Below are positions 24,584 to 32,144 of a stretch of 32,267 bases of DNA, piece by piece. Every line of letters begins with the position of its first letter. Position 1 is the first letter of the stretch. A program made the position numbers and the translations under genes. The stretch comes from Zoogloeaceae bacterium. Its GTDB lineage: Bacteria > Pseudomonadota > Gammaproteobacteria > Burkholderiales > Rhodocyclaceae. The notes beneath the pieces are model-generated. The model made no database searches. It worked only from the letters and a program-made list of their open reading frames with translations, and was not told where the DNA came from. The stretch is from the NCBI GenBank assembly GCA_031271025.1, contig JAISWQ010000093.1:1-32267 (forward strand), given 5' to 3'.

Positions 24584-24847
24584 TCACGTCACGGGAACCG
24601 AATCGACGGGCGCGCGCAACATGGCAACGATGGCCGCCAGACGCGCGTCTTCGCACACTTTCTGGCCGCTGATCAGATGCCACAATTCCAGATCGTCGAA
24701 ATCCGCCAGTTCCGCGAAAGCCTGTTGCCCGGCTTCGGAAAGTGTGGCGAACGACGAATCCAGAAAACGAGTCAGCGCGATGTCCACCTCCAGCATTCCC
24801 CGACGGACACAGCGCCAGCGCAGACGGTTGAACGCCTCCGCTTCCAT
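24584..24847 (-). CDS. sdhE: Succinate dehydrogenase flavinylation factor SdhE
   Basis: An 87-residue small cytoplasmic protein that promotes covalent attachment of FAD to SdhA. It carries the diagnostic RRGMLE motif (15-20) followed by a short helical bundle, with FDDLELWHLISG near residue 50-60. The ATG at 24847 shares its A with the sdhB stop (TGATG), so the two are translationally coupled; a longer frame back to 24919 would overlap sdhB. The length is normal for the family (80-90). Confidence 0.93.
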   Translation of the reverse strand: MEAEAFNRLRWRCVRRGMLEVDIALTRFLDSSFATLSEAGQQAFAELADFDDLELWHLISGQKVCEDARLAAIVAMLRAPVDSVPVT

Positions 24848-25557
24848 CAGACCGCCCGCCGCACCATCATGTCCTTGATCTTGCCGATGGCGCGCGTGGG
24901 GTTCAGCCCCTTGGGACACACATCAACACAGTTCATGATGGTATGGCAGCGGAAGAGCCGGTAAGGATCTTCCAGGTTGTCGAGACGTTCATTGGCCGCC
25001 TGATCGCGCGTATCCGCGAGAAAGCGATAGGCGGCGAGCAATCCGGCAGGCCCCACGAACTTGTCCGGGTTCCACCAGAAAGAGGCGCAGGACGTTGAAC
25101 AGCAGGCACAGAGAATGCACTCGTAAAGGCCGTTCAGTTCCTCCCGCTCTTCCGGGCTTTGCAGACGTTCGCGTTCCGGCGGCGGATCGTTGTTGATGAG
25201 ATAGGGCTTGATCGAATGGTATTGCTTGAAGAACTGCGTCATGTCCACGATCAGGTCGCGGATTACCGGCAACCCCGGCAGCGGCTTCAGGACGATGGGC
25301 TGCTTCAGGTCGTCGATGTTGAGCAGACAGGCCAGGGCGTTCTTGCCATTGACATTCAGCGCGTCCGAGCCGCAAACGCCTTCGCGGCAGGAACGGCGGA
25401 AGGCGATGCTTTCGTCCTTGGCTTTCAACTTGACCAGCGCATCCAGGAGCTTGCGGTCGTGGGAATCCACTTCCACGGAAAGGTCCTGCATGTAGGGACG
25501 TTCATCCCTGTCGGGATCGTAGCGGTAGATACGAAATTGAACCGTGCGTGTCGTCAT
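24847..25557 (-). CDS. sdhB: Succinate dehydrogenase iron-sulfur subunit
   Basis: A 236-residue subunit that carries electrons from FAD to ubiquinone. The N-terminal ferredoxin domain binds [2Fe-2S] through Cys57, Cys62 and Cys77 with Asp65 (CREGVCGSDALN and NALAC), as in E. coli. The C-terminal domain has YECILCACCSTSC (Cys148, 151, 154, 158) and FRCHTIMNCVDVCPKGLNP for the [4Fe-4S] and [3Fe-4S] clusters. The ATG at 25557 has GGAG about 7 bases upstream; an in-frame TTG at 25569 is less likely. It starts 12 bases after the sdhA stop. Confidence 0.96.
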   Translation of the reverse strand: MTTRTVQFRIYRYDPDRDERPYMQDLSVEVDSHDRKLLDALVKLKAKDESIAFRRSCREGVCGSDALNVNGKNALACLLNIDDLKQPIVLKPLPGLPVIRDLIVDMTQFFKQYHSIKPYLINNDPPPERERLQSPEEREELNGLYECILCACCSTSCASFWWNPDKFVGPAGLLAAYRFLADTRDQAANERLDNLEDPYRLFRCHTIMNCVDVCPKGLNPTRAIGKIKDMMVRRAV

Positions 25558-25569
25558 GCTGGACTCCAA

Positions 25570-27354
25570 TCAGTAAGAGCGGGTCTTCAGGGCGATCGTG
25601 TCGACCGTGAGGGGGGTCATGGAGACCGGCTTGTATTCGATGCGGTTGCCGTCGCGGAACCAGAGGGTGTGCTTCAACCACTCCTTGTCGTTACGGCCAT
25701 TGGGGAATTCCGGGGTATCCGGCGCGTCGTCGCGCACATGCGCCCCGCGCGATTCCTTGCGCGCCTCGGCGGAAACCATCGTGGCCTTGGCCACCTCGAT
25801 CAGGTTTTCCGTTTCCAGCGCCTCGATCCGCGCCGTGTTCCAGGCCTGGGATTTGTCCTTGATCTCCAGATTCTGGATGGCTTTTTCCACCTCAAGAATT
25901 TTCGTCACCCCTTTCTTCAGGAGATCGGAAAAGCGGAAGACCCCGGCGTGATGCTGCATGGTATTGGCGATCGCCTTGCGCGCCTCGAAGACGGGAATGC
26001 CTCCCGTGCGTTTGTCGAGCGCGTCCACGCGGGCGCGGATGCGGTCGGCGGCATCCTTGGGCAAATCCCGGTGCGCCTTGCCGGATTTCAGATCTTCCGC
26101 CGCGGAATCGCCCGCCGACTTGCCGAAGACCAGAAGGTCGAGCAAGGAGTTCGTTCCCAGACGGTTCGCGCCATGCACCGAGGCACAGGCGCATTCGCCC
26201 GCCGCGTAAAAGCCCGGCACCACGGAGCGCGGGTCGCCCTCCCTGGGCACGACGACGCGCCCATCGTAATGGGTGGGAATGCCGCCCATCTGGTAGTGCG
26301 CGGTCGGCACGACGGGAATCGGCGCCTCGATGGGATCAACCCCCGCGAACTGGATGGAAATTTCGCGTATCCCCGGCAGCCGCTTCAGGATCGTCGCCGG
26401 GTCCAGGTGGGTGATGTCGAGCAGGATATGATCCTTGTGCGGGCCACAGCCGCGCCCTTCCTTGATTTCGGTGGTCATGGCGCGGGAAACCACGTCGCGC
26501 GAAGCCAGATCCTTGGCGTTCGGCGCGTAGCGTTCCATGAACCGTTCCTTGCTCGCGTTTCTCAGGATACCGCCTTCGCCGCGCACCCCTTCGGTAATCA
26601 ACACGCCCGCCCCGGCCACGCCGGTGGGGTGGAATTGCCAGAATTCCAGGTCTTCCAGCGGAATGCCCGCGCGCGCGGCCATGCCCAGACCGTCGCCGGT
26701 ATTCATGAAGGCGTTGGTGGAAGAAGCAAAGATGCGTCCGGCGCCGCCGGTGGCAAAAATGGTGGCGCGGGAATGGAAGATCACAATCCTGCCGGTTTCC
26801 ATTTCCATCGCGGAAACGCCCACCACGTGGCCTTCCCCGTCACGGATCAGATCGAGCGCCATCCATTCCACGAAGAACTGGGTATTGGCCTTGACGTTGC
26901 GCTGATACATGGCGTGCAGCATGGCGTGTCCGGTACGGTCAGCGGCGGCGCAGGAGCGGCGCACCGGCTTTTCGCCGAAGTTGGACATATGTCCGCCAAA
27001 GGGACGCTGGTAGATTCTGCCATTGTCGACACGGTCAAACGGCATTCCGTAGTGTTCGAGATCGACCACGGCTTCCACGGCCTTTTTGCACATGAATTCA
27101 ATGGCATCCTGATCGCCCAGCCAGTCCGATCCCTTCACGGTATCGTACATATGCCAGTGCCAGTTGTCTTCTTCGGAATTGCCCAGCGAAGCGGCCACCC
27201 CGCCCTGCGCCGCCACTGTGTGCGAACGGGTGGGAAAAACCTTGGACAGCACAGCGGTCTTGAGACCGGCTTCGGAAAGCTGAATGGCGGAGCGCAAGCC
27301 CGCGCCCCCCGCGCCAACCACCACGGCGTCAAATTTGAGAACAGGAATAGTCAC
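25570..27354 (-). CDS. sdhA: Succinate dehydrogenase flavoprotein subunit
   Basis: A 594-residue catalytic subunit that oxidises succinate to fumarate. It has the dinucleotide-binding VVVGAGGAGLRSAIQL, His45 in SHTVAAQGGVAASLGN for covalent FAD, QFHPTGVAGAGVLITEGVRGEGG, and the capping-domain AHYQMGGIPTHYDG with the C-terminal GAHVRDDAPD. The start is GTG at 27354, directly after the sdhD stop (TAAGTG) and 7 bases after GGAG. Its neighbours are sdhD upstream and sdhB downstream, all in one operon. Confidence 0.97.
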   Translation of the reverse strand: MTIPVLKFDAVVVGAGGAGLRSAIQLSEAGLKTAVLSKVFPTRSHTVAAQGGVAASLGNSEEDNWHWHMYDTVKGSDWLGDQDAIEFMCKKAVEAVVDLEHYGMPFDRVDNGRIYQRPFGGHMSNFGEKPVRRSCAAADRTGHAMLHAMYQRNVKANTQFFVEWMALDLIRDGEGHVVGVSAMEMETGRIVIFHSRATIFATGGAGRIFASSTNAFMNTGDGLGMAARAGIPLEDLEFWQFHPTGVAGAGVLITEGVRGEGGILRNASKERFMERYAPNAKDLASRDVVSRAMTTEIKEGRGCGPHKDHILLDITHLDPATILKRLPGIREISIQFAGVDPIEAPIPVVPTAHYQMGGIPTHYDGRVVVPREGDPRSVVPGFYAAGECACASVHGANRLGTNSLLDLLVFGKSAGDSAAEDLKSGKAHRDLPKDAADRIRARVDALDKRTGGIPVFEARKAIANTMQHHAGVFRFSDLLKKGVTKILEVEKAIQNLEIKDKSQAWNTARIEALETENLIEVAKATMVSAEARKESRGAHVRDDAPDTPEFPNGRNDKEWLKHTLWFRDGNRIEYKPVSMTPLTVDTIALKTRSY

Positions 27355-27702
27355 TTACAGTCTCCAGAGAATCGCGGCAACCCAGCCGGCATAACCCGCC
27401 AGCACCAGCACAGTCAGCGCATGTAGCGCCAGGCGCAGCCCGGTTGGTTTCACGTAGTCCATCCAGATGTCGCGCACGCCAATCCAGGCGTGGTAGAACA
27501 GACACAGGGCAAAAATAAAGGTGGCGTAGCGCGTGAGGCCACAGGCAAAAATCTTCTGCCAGGTCTCATGACCCAGCGGGCGTTGCGTGAGCAGCACCCC
27601 CCAGGCCGCCAGGGTGTAGAGCGCCATATAGACAGCAGTCACCCGTTGAATGATCCAGTCCTTGAGGCCGTAATGCGCCCCGACGAAAATCCGGTTTGCC
27701 AT
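27355..27702 (-). CDS. sdhD: Succinate dehydrogenase membrane anchor SdhD
   Basis: A 115-residue hydrophobic subunit with three membrane helices (about 20-40, 57-80, 92-112). GLKDWIIQRVTAVYMALYT at the N-terminus and YHAWIGVRDIWMDYVKP (70-86) are conserved; His71 is likely near the heme and quinone site. The ATG at 27702 follows AAGGAGG by about 6 bases. It lies 11 bases after sdhC and abuts sdhA. Confidence 0.93.
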   Translation of the reverse strand: MANRIFVGAHYGLKDWIIQRVTAVYMALYTLAAWGVLLTQRPLGHETWQKIFACGLTRYATFIFALCLFYHAWIGVRDIWMDYVKPTGLRLALHALTVLVLAGYAGWVAAILWRL

Positions 27703-27713
27703 GACGTCCTCCT

Positions 27714-28094
27714 TCAGAAATGAACCAGCGCCAGAATCAGCGCGGTGAGCGCGATACTGACCACCAGCACGGCGACAGCGGAACGGCGCGCGTTTTGCAG
27801 GTCGATGCCAATGTGCGCATCCAGCAGCAGAAAGCGGATGCCGGCACAGAAATGGTGCAGGTAAGCCCACAGGATCGGCGCCAGCACGACGGGGTGAAAG
27901 AAAATCTTCTCGAAGGTCAAAAAGGCTTCCGGCGAAGCGAGGCTCAACTGGAAGAGCCAGAGCAGCGGCGCAAGCAGCACGAAAAGGCCGAAGCCGCTGA
28001 CACGATGAAGAATGGAAACCTTGCCCGGCAGGGGCAGATGGATATGGACAACATCCAGATTTTTTGGACGTTTTTTTGGGTTTGTCTCGGCCAT
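27714..28094 (-). CDS. sdhC: Succinate dehydrogenase cytochrome b556 subunit SdhC
   Basis: A 126-residue subunit with three membrane helices that binds heme b and ubiquinone with SdhD. Conserved pieces are KKRPKNLDVVHIHLPLPGKVSILHR, split here as RPKNLDVV and KVSILHRVSG, and HHFCAGIRFLLLDAHIG, where His81 is the expected heme ligand. Two starts are possible: ATG at 28106, where GAGG touches the start codon, and ATG at 28094, with the same GAGGA at a usable distance of about 11 bases. I prefer 28094. It is the first gene of sdhCDABE-gltA. Confidence 0.92.
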   Translation of the reverse strand: MAETNPKKRPKNLDVVHIHLPLPGKVSILHRVSGFGLFVLLAPLLWLFQLSLASPEAFLTFEKIFFHPVVLAPILWAYLHHFCAGIRFLLLDAHIGIDLQNARRSAVAVLVVSIALTALILALVHF

Positions 28095-28135
28095 GAGTGC
28101 GCTCATCCTCGTTGTTATCGTTCAAGTCAGTGAAA

Positions 28136-28165
28136 GGAAAGGGACACGCCAACACCGCCCTTTCC
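28136..28165. repeat. Hairpin in the sdhC leader
   Basis: Perfect 8-base arms GGAAAGGG (28136-28143) and CCCTTTCC (28158-28165) with a 14-base loop, between the GntR gene and sdhC. It could weakly end the GntR transcript or shape the sdhC leader. No T run is present. Confidence 0.4.
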
Positions 28166-28183
28166 CGCCAGAAAAACCAGGCA

Positions 28184-28189
28184 ATTATA
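28184..28189 (-). promoter_or_regulatory. Candidate -10 box of the sdh operon
   Basis: A perfect TATAAT on the minus strand, 90 bases before the sdhC start and 33 bases after the GntR stop. No recognisable -35 lies 16-18 bases upstream, which would fit a promoter that needs an activator. Confidence 0.4.
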
Positions 28190-28221
28190 CCCGCAATCCC
28201 CGCACCCGCATGGCCCCCCTT

Positions 28222-28989
28222 TCAGCTCAACACGGTACGGTAATGATACTGCGCCGTGTCATAGAAGCCGCGCCGCCACTCCACGGGGCGTTCGCCGTAG
28301 GTGAAGGTCAGGCGTTCCACCAGCAGGAGGGGGGACGTTCCAGGCAAGCCAAGGTGTTGCGCCGCGCTGGCTTCCACCACCGCGCGCAGGCGCTCCTCGG
28401 CGTGGATCATCCGCACGCCGAAGCCGCTCTCCAGCAAGCTGTAAAGCGAACGTTCCTCCTGTTGCAGCCGTTCCAGCGTGAGACCGGAAAAGACATCGGC
28501 CGCCAGGAAGATCTGGTCGAACACCACCGGTTGCGCGCCAAAATCAAGCAACCGTTCCAGCAGGATCACCGGCGTGCCAACTTCCAGACACAAGGCGCGC
28601 GCCACGGCCGCTTCCGCCGGAATCTCGGCACAGGAAAGCGGGATGCTGCGTGTACGCTGGCGGCAGCCATCATCCGGCTGCAAGCGCAAGAAACGGTAAA
28701 AGGCGCGTGGATCACAGTGTGAGGCCACGAAAGTGCCCTTGCCCTGACAGCGCACCAGCAGATTTTCCGCCGCCAGTTCATCCACGGCCTTGCGCACCGT
28801 ACCCTGACTCACGCCGAAGCGCGCGGCCAGCTCGGTTTCACTCGGAATCATCATCCCCGGCGTCCATTCCTTGCTGCCCAGCGCGCCCAGCATCTGCTCC
28901 TTGATCTGACGATAGAGCGGACTGAAGGCCGGCGAGCGCACGGCGCGCGGGATATGGATGACCGGATTGGCGGGGGTACGGCTGTTCAT
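28222..28989 (-). CDS. GntR-family (HutC-type) transcriptional regulator
   Basis: A 255-residue regulator. The N-terminal winged helix-turn-helix spans about 18-95: SPLYRQIKEQML, PSETELAARFGVSQGTVRKAVDELAAENLLVRCQGKGTFVA in short form with SQGTVRKAVDEL as the recognition helix region. The C-terminal UTRA effector domain (about 100-250) has VILLERLLDFGAQPVVFDQIF and LLVERLTFTYGERPVEWRRGFY. It sits upstream of sdhC on the same strand, a conserved position in betaproteobacteria, so control of the sdh operon is likely; the effector is unknown. Two in-frame ATGs (29007, 28989) have no clear ribosome binding site; 28989 is taken on family length. A 12-base palindrome upstream is its probable operator. 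Confidence 0.88.
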   Translation of the reverse strand: MNSRTPANPVIHIPRAVRSPAFSPLYRQIKEQMLGALGSKEWTPGMMIPSETELAARFGVSQGTVRKAVDELAAENLLVRCQGKGTFVASHCDPRAFYRFLRLQPDDGCRQRTRSIPLSCAEIPAEAAVARALCLEVGTPVILLERLLDFGAQPVVFDQIFLAADVFSGLTLERLQQEERSLYSLLESGFGVRMIHAEERLRAVVEASAAQHLGLPGTSPLLLVERLTFTYGERPVEWRRGFYDTAQYHYRTVLS

Positions 28990-29010
28990 GGGACGCGATT
29001 TCAACATACT

Positions 29011-29040
29011 TTGACTGCAATGTCCAATGTCTTATATAAG
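29011..29040 (+). promoter_or_regulatory. Sigma-70-type promoter of the Rieske oxygenase gene
   Basis: TTGACT (29011-29016) with TATATA (29033-29038) at 16 bases or TATAAG (29035-29040) at 18 bases. The spacer contains two adjacent CAATGTC copies (29018-29031). It reads towards the ATG at 29141, leaving a leader of about 95 bases. Confidence 0.55.
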
Positions 29041-29041
29041 A
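29030..29041. promoter_or_regulatory. Palindromic operator candidate TCTTATATAAGA
   Basis: A perfect 12-base palindrome on the -10 region of the rightward promoter and 22 to 40 bases before the GntR gene starts. Size and symmetry suit a GntR dimer. Binding here would both autoregulate the GntR gene and block the Rieske gene promoter. No second copy was seen before sdhC. Confidence 0.5.
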
Positions 29042-29140
29042 TACTCGGTGCGGTTGCCCGAACACGGGAAAATCCACTGTTTTCCAGGAACCCTGGGGTA
29101 CAATCGTGCTTCTTTTTCTCTAGTCCGTTGGAGATGTGGC

Positions 29141-30262
29141 ATGACCGACATGAACCTGAACCAGTTGGCTCCCGCAGTATCCCAACTGCCGGTTGATTGG
29201 TATTTCGACGAATCGATTTTCGCGCTGGAAAAAAAACACATCTTCGCTGCTGGTCCCGGCTATGTGGGGCACGCGCTCATGGCGTCCCATTCCGGCGATT
29301 ACCGCTCTACGGAATGGTCGGATCATGCCCATCTCATCCTGAACCAGAACAACGAACACTGGCTGCTGTCCAACGTCTGCCGCCACCGGCAGGCAATCAT
29401 GCTGCAAGGTGCGGGCAGGCTCAACGGCAACATCGTCTGTCCGATTCACCGCTGGACTTACGACGAGGGCGGCAGCCTGATCGGCGCGCCGCATTTCCCC
29501 GGCAATCCCTGTCTCAATCTCGGCAAGGCGAGGCTCGAAAACTGGAACGGTCTCCTGTTCAAGGGGCCGCGCCGCGCGGCGGACGATCTCGCCGGAATGC
29601 AGGTGGCGCGCGCCTTTGATTTTTCCGGCTACAAGCTGGACAAGGTGGAATTGCACACATGCAACTACAACTGGAAGACCTTCATCGAGGTCTATCTGGA
29701 GGATTACCACGTTGTGCCCTTCCATCCGGGTCTGGGCAATTTTGTCACCTGCGACGATCTTTCCTGGCAGTTCGCCGAATGGTATTCAGTGCAGAAGGTG
29801 GGCATTACCTCGCTCATGAAATCCGGCTCGCCGGTCTATGATCGCTGGCAGAAAGTGGTGCGTGAATACTATGGCGACCGGGGGGAAACGCCGCCGCAGG
29901 GCGCGGTATGGCTCACCTACTACCCGAATATCATGGTGGAGTGGTATCCGCATGTGCTGGTGGTCTCCACCGTGCTGCCGCGCTCCCCGCACAGGACGAT
30001 GAATGTGGTGGAGTTTTATTACCCGGAAGAAATCATCAATTTCGAGCGCGAATTCATCGAGGCCGAACAGGCCGCCTACATGGAAACCGCAATCGAGGAC
30101 GATGACATTGGCGAGCGCATGGATCGTGGCCGCATCGCGCTGGAAGCGCAGGGTATCAACGAAGTCGGCCCCTATCAATCGCCGATGGAAGACGGAATGC
30201 AGCATTTCCACGAGTTTTACCGGCGGCGGATGGAACCGGCGATCCGGGTGGCACGGGGATGA
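29141..30262 (+). CDS. Rieske [2Fe-2S] non-heme iron oxygenase, alpha-subunit type
   Basis: A 373-residue cytoplasmic oxygenase of the aromatic-ring-hydroxylating family. The Rieske domain has Cys80-His82 (NVCRHRQA) and Cys100-His103 (CPIHRWTYDEGG). The catalytic domain has NWKTFIEVYLEDYHVVPFHPGL, written as NWKTFIEVYLEDYH with His190 and then His195 in VVPFHPGL, the mononuclear iron ligands. Substrate unknown. The ATG at 29141 has GGAG 9 bases upstream; a longer frame from 29027 overlaps the promoter. No beta subunit, reductase or ferredoxin gene is adjacent, so electrons must come from elsewhere. It is divergent from the GntR gene and its promoter overlaps the palindrome. Confidence 0.87.
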   Translation: MTDMNLNQLAPAVSQLPVDWYFDESIFALEKKHIFAAGPGYVGHALMASHSGDYRSTEWSDHAHLILNQNNEHWLLSNVCRHRQAIMLQGAGRLNGNIVCPIHRWTYDEGGSLIGAPHFPGNPCLNLGKARLENWNGLLFKGPRRAADDLAGMQVARAFDFSGYKLDKVELHTCNYNWKTFIEVYLEDYHVVPFHPGLGNFVTCDDLSWQFAEWYSVQKVGITSLMKSGSPVYDRWQKVVREYYGDRGETPPQGAVWLTYYPNIMVEWYPHVLVVSTVLPRSPHRTMNVVEFYYPEEIINFEREFIEAEQAAYMETAIEDDDIGERMDRGRIALEAQGINEVGPYQSPMEDGMQHFHEFYRRRMEPAIRVARG

Positions 30263-30303
30263 AAACAGGGCGCGCAAAAGCCTCCTGTCCCTTGCGCCCA
30301 AAC

Positions 30304-30333
30304 AAAAACGGACGGTTTTACCCGTCCGTTTTT
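30304..30333. terminator. Bidirectional intrinsic terminator
   Basis: A perfect 12-base stem (AAAAACGGACGG and CCGTCCGTTTTT) with a 6-base loop, lying between the convergent Rieske and flaG genes. The A run before and T run after the stem give a T tract on both strands. Confidence 0.9.
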
Positions 30334-30355
30334 CAAATGCCCCCTGTGCTCTTGA

Positions 30356-30820
30356 TCATGCACTGTCCTTCACCAGCAGTCCTTTCAGCTTGGACAGCGC
30401 CTTGGAGAGTGCGATGGCGTCTTCGGAAGGAATCTGCTTGATGACCTCATGGGTTTCGGTGTCCATGATTTTGACGAGGACGCTGCCCAAATCTTCCTCG
30501 ATCGCAAATTGCAGCGAGGTATTGTAGGGTTTGACGAATTCGTTCAGGGTTTCCACGCTTTCTTCCAGCTTTTCTTCCAGCTTTTCTTCCGCGCGCGCTT
30601 TCACCTTGTCGGATTCGCGCTGTTCATCGTCGTCGACGTTGGCGACGTAACGGCGTGCCAGGATCACCTTCTGCGCATTGTCAGTGGCGGTTGTGCGGGC
30701 TTCTTCGGTCTGATCGCCGGGCGCCTGGCTGACGACAGCAGCCGCGGGCGTCTGCTGAACCGCGCGGACGGTTGTCGGCGGCGGTGTGTAGCTGTTGGCG
30801 TTGATGCTGTTGATATCCAT
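30356..30820 (-). CDS. flaG: FlaG-family flagellar protein
   Basis: A 154-residue FlaG protein, thought to influence flagellar filament length. The N-terminal 45 residues are polar and Pro/Ala/Thr-rich; the conserved domain is the C-terminal third (LNEFVKPYNTSLQFAIEEDLG, VKIMDTETHEVIKQIPSEDAI, shortened here). A charged helical stretch with repeated EEKL (DNA repeat at 30560-30590) joins them and makes the protein longer than many FlaG proteins. AAGGAG lies 7 bases before the ATG at 30820. It follows the flagellin gene after a 152-base gap with a hairpin. fliD and fliS, often next in line, are absent. Confidence 0.88.
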   Translation of the reverse strand: MDINSINANSYTPPPTTVRAVQQTPAAAVVSQAPGDQTEEARTTATDNAQKVILARRYVANVDDDEQRESDKVKARAEEKLEEKLEESVETLNEFVKPYNTSLQFAIEEDLGSVLVKIMDTETHEVIKQIPSEDAIALSKALSKLKGLLVKDSA

Positions 30821-30897
30821 ATCGTTCTCCTTGTGCCTTGAACCTTTCGCCGCAAGGCGGAAAATATCCCGTGTGCCGATTCCGCATTACGGCGAAA

Positions 30898-30924
30898 GGA
30901 GGCGCTCCTTGCGGAGCTGCCTCC
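30898..30924 (-). terminator. Strong hairpin between fliC and flaG
   Basis: GGAGGCGCTCC (30898-30908) pairs with GGAGC-T-GCCTCC (30913-30924) around a 4-base loop with a single bulged T. It lies 49 bases beyond the flagellin stop and has no T run. It may end part of the transcripts or protect the flagellin messenger so that fliC exceeds flaG. Confidence 0.5.
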
Positions 30925-30972
30925 CTGCGGTTTCAGGCGGCGATGTCCTGGCCCCCCTTTTACCCGCCTGCC

Positions 30973-31833
30973 TCAGCCGATGAGCGAGAGTACATTCTGT
31001 GGAATCGCGTTGGCCTGTGCCAGCATCGCCGTACCCGCCTGTTGCAGGATTTGCGCGCGGGCAAGCTTCGCGGTTTCAGCGCCGTAATCGGCGTCGGTAA
31101 TCCGGCTGCGGGCGGCCTCGGTATTTTCGTGCGCGGCGGAAAGCTGACTCAGCGTGGCTTCAAACCGGGCCTGACCAGCGCCCAGGTCGGCACGTGCTTT
31201 GTTCACTACAGTCAGCGCCGCGTCGACCACGCTCATCGCATTCAGTGCGTTCGTACCATCATCGCCTGTCAGACTTATGGCGCTACTAGCCACGCTTGCC
31301 GCCATCGAATTACCATCCAGGGTCTTCAGCTTGATCTGCGAATAATTCTTGATGGTGTCGCCGACCTGGAACTGCACGCCCGTGCTGTTGTTGCCGGTAA
31401 AGAATTCGCTGTTGGAAGTCAGGAGCTGCTTGCCGTTGAAGTTGGTGGCAGTAACCACGCGGGAGACTTCTTCGGAAAGTTGCTTGAATTCCGCGTTCAG
31501 CGCCTCCCGGTTGACCGAGTCGTATTGGCCGGAAGCCGCCTGTACCGCCAGTTCGCGCATCCGTTGCAAGTGGCCGGCGATGTTGGAAAGCCCGGCTTCC
31601 GCCGTTTGCCCGGCCGAGATCGCGTCATTGGCATTGCGCTGGGCGACGACCATGCCACGCGCGGCGGCGTTCATGTTTTCCGCAATCGCCATACCAGCGG
31701 CATCATCCTTCGCGCTGTTGATGCGCAGACCGGAAGAAAGCCGCTTCAGGGCTTCGTTCAGCGAGCCTTGCGACGTGGTCAGATTCCGTTGCGCATTCAG
31801 GGACGGAATGTTGGTGTTGATGATTTGTGCCAT
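30973..31833 (-). CDS. fliC: Flagellin (short form)
   Basis: A 286-residue filament subunit. The N-terminal D0/D1 region (MAQIINTNIPSLNAQRNL, LSSGLRINSAKDDAAGMAIAE shortened, about 1-140) and C-terminal D1/D0 region (ARSRITDADYGAETAKLARAQI shortened, ending NVLSLIG) are standard. The middle (about 145-195) is very short, so outer domains D2/D3 are nearly absent. There is no signal peptide, as expected for type III flagellar export. AAGGAG precedes the ATG at 31833 by about 7 bases. No clear sigma-28 or sigma-54 promoter was found upstream. flaG follows. Confidence 0.96.
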   Translation of the reverse strand: MAQIINTNIPSLNAQRNLTTSQGSLNEALKRLSSGLRINSAKDDAAGMAIAENMNAAARGMVVAQRNANDAISAGQTAEAGLSNIAGHLQRMRELAVQAASGQYDSVNREALNAEFKQLSEEVSRVVTATNFNGKQLLTSNSEFFTGNNSTGVQFQVGDTIKNYSQIKLKTLDGNSMAASVASSAISLTGDDGTNALNAMSVVDAALTVVNKARADLGAGQARFEATLSQLSAAHENTEAARSRITDADYGAETAKLARAQILQQAGTAMLAQANAIPQNVLSLIG

Positions 31834-32024
31834 TTTGATTCTCCTTCACAAAAGTTGAACATCAGACATTTTCCGGTTCCTGAATCTTGCGGGGGGTGCC
31901 GTTTTGTCTGCTTGTATGCTGTTACGGCATGGCGCGAAAAAACTTTAGAAGAACTTGGAAAATTTCTGCGCCGCTTTTTCCCTGTATACGCCAGCTTTCT
32001 GGAATCGCACCCATTTCCCCGCCT

Positions 32025-32086
32025 CGTCATTGCAAAAGACGAAACGCCGTATGGATTGCCATGAGCCTTCGACCCTCGCAATGATG
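32025..32086. repeat. REP-like imperfect inverted repeat
   Basis: CGTCATTGC (32025-32033) and CTCGCAATGATG (32075-32086) form imperfect ends around GGATTGCCATGAG. The CGTCATTGCGAG...GGATTGCC...CTCGCAATGACG pattern is a widespread intergenic palindromic repeat in bacteria. This copy is degenerate and the only one in the window. Confidence 0.5.
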
Positions 32087-32113
32087 AGCTGGAAGAATTA
32101 CCACGTCGCTTTA

Positions 32114-32138
32114 CGCCCCGCGCTTGACGAACGGGGCG
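32114..32138 (-). terminator. Hairpin after the barrel gene
   Basis: Perfect 7-base GC-rich arms CGCCCCG (32114-32120) and CGGGGCG (32132-32138) with an 11-base loop, 6 bases after the stop of the gene entering from the right edge. No T run follows. Confidence 0.45.
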
Positions 32139-32144
32139 CATGGC

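Larger units (their letters stand above)
31834..32144. other. Intergenic region upstream of flagellin
   Basis: About 310 bases between the flagellin gene and the truncated barrel gene. The left part should hold the fliC promoter and leader but shows no good sigma-28 or sigma-54 match. The right part contains a REP-like inverted repeat (32025-32086) and a hairpin (32114-32138). No gene is seen. Confidence 0.6.

Noticed and set aside
25159..27426. A 755-codon open frame antisense to sdhB and sdhA
   Set aside because: Same reason: an antisense shadow of two well-conserved genes.
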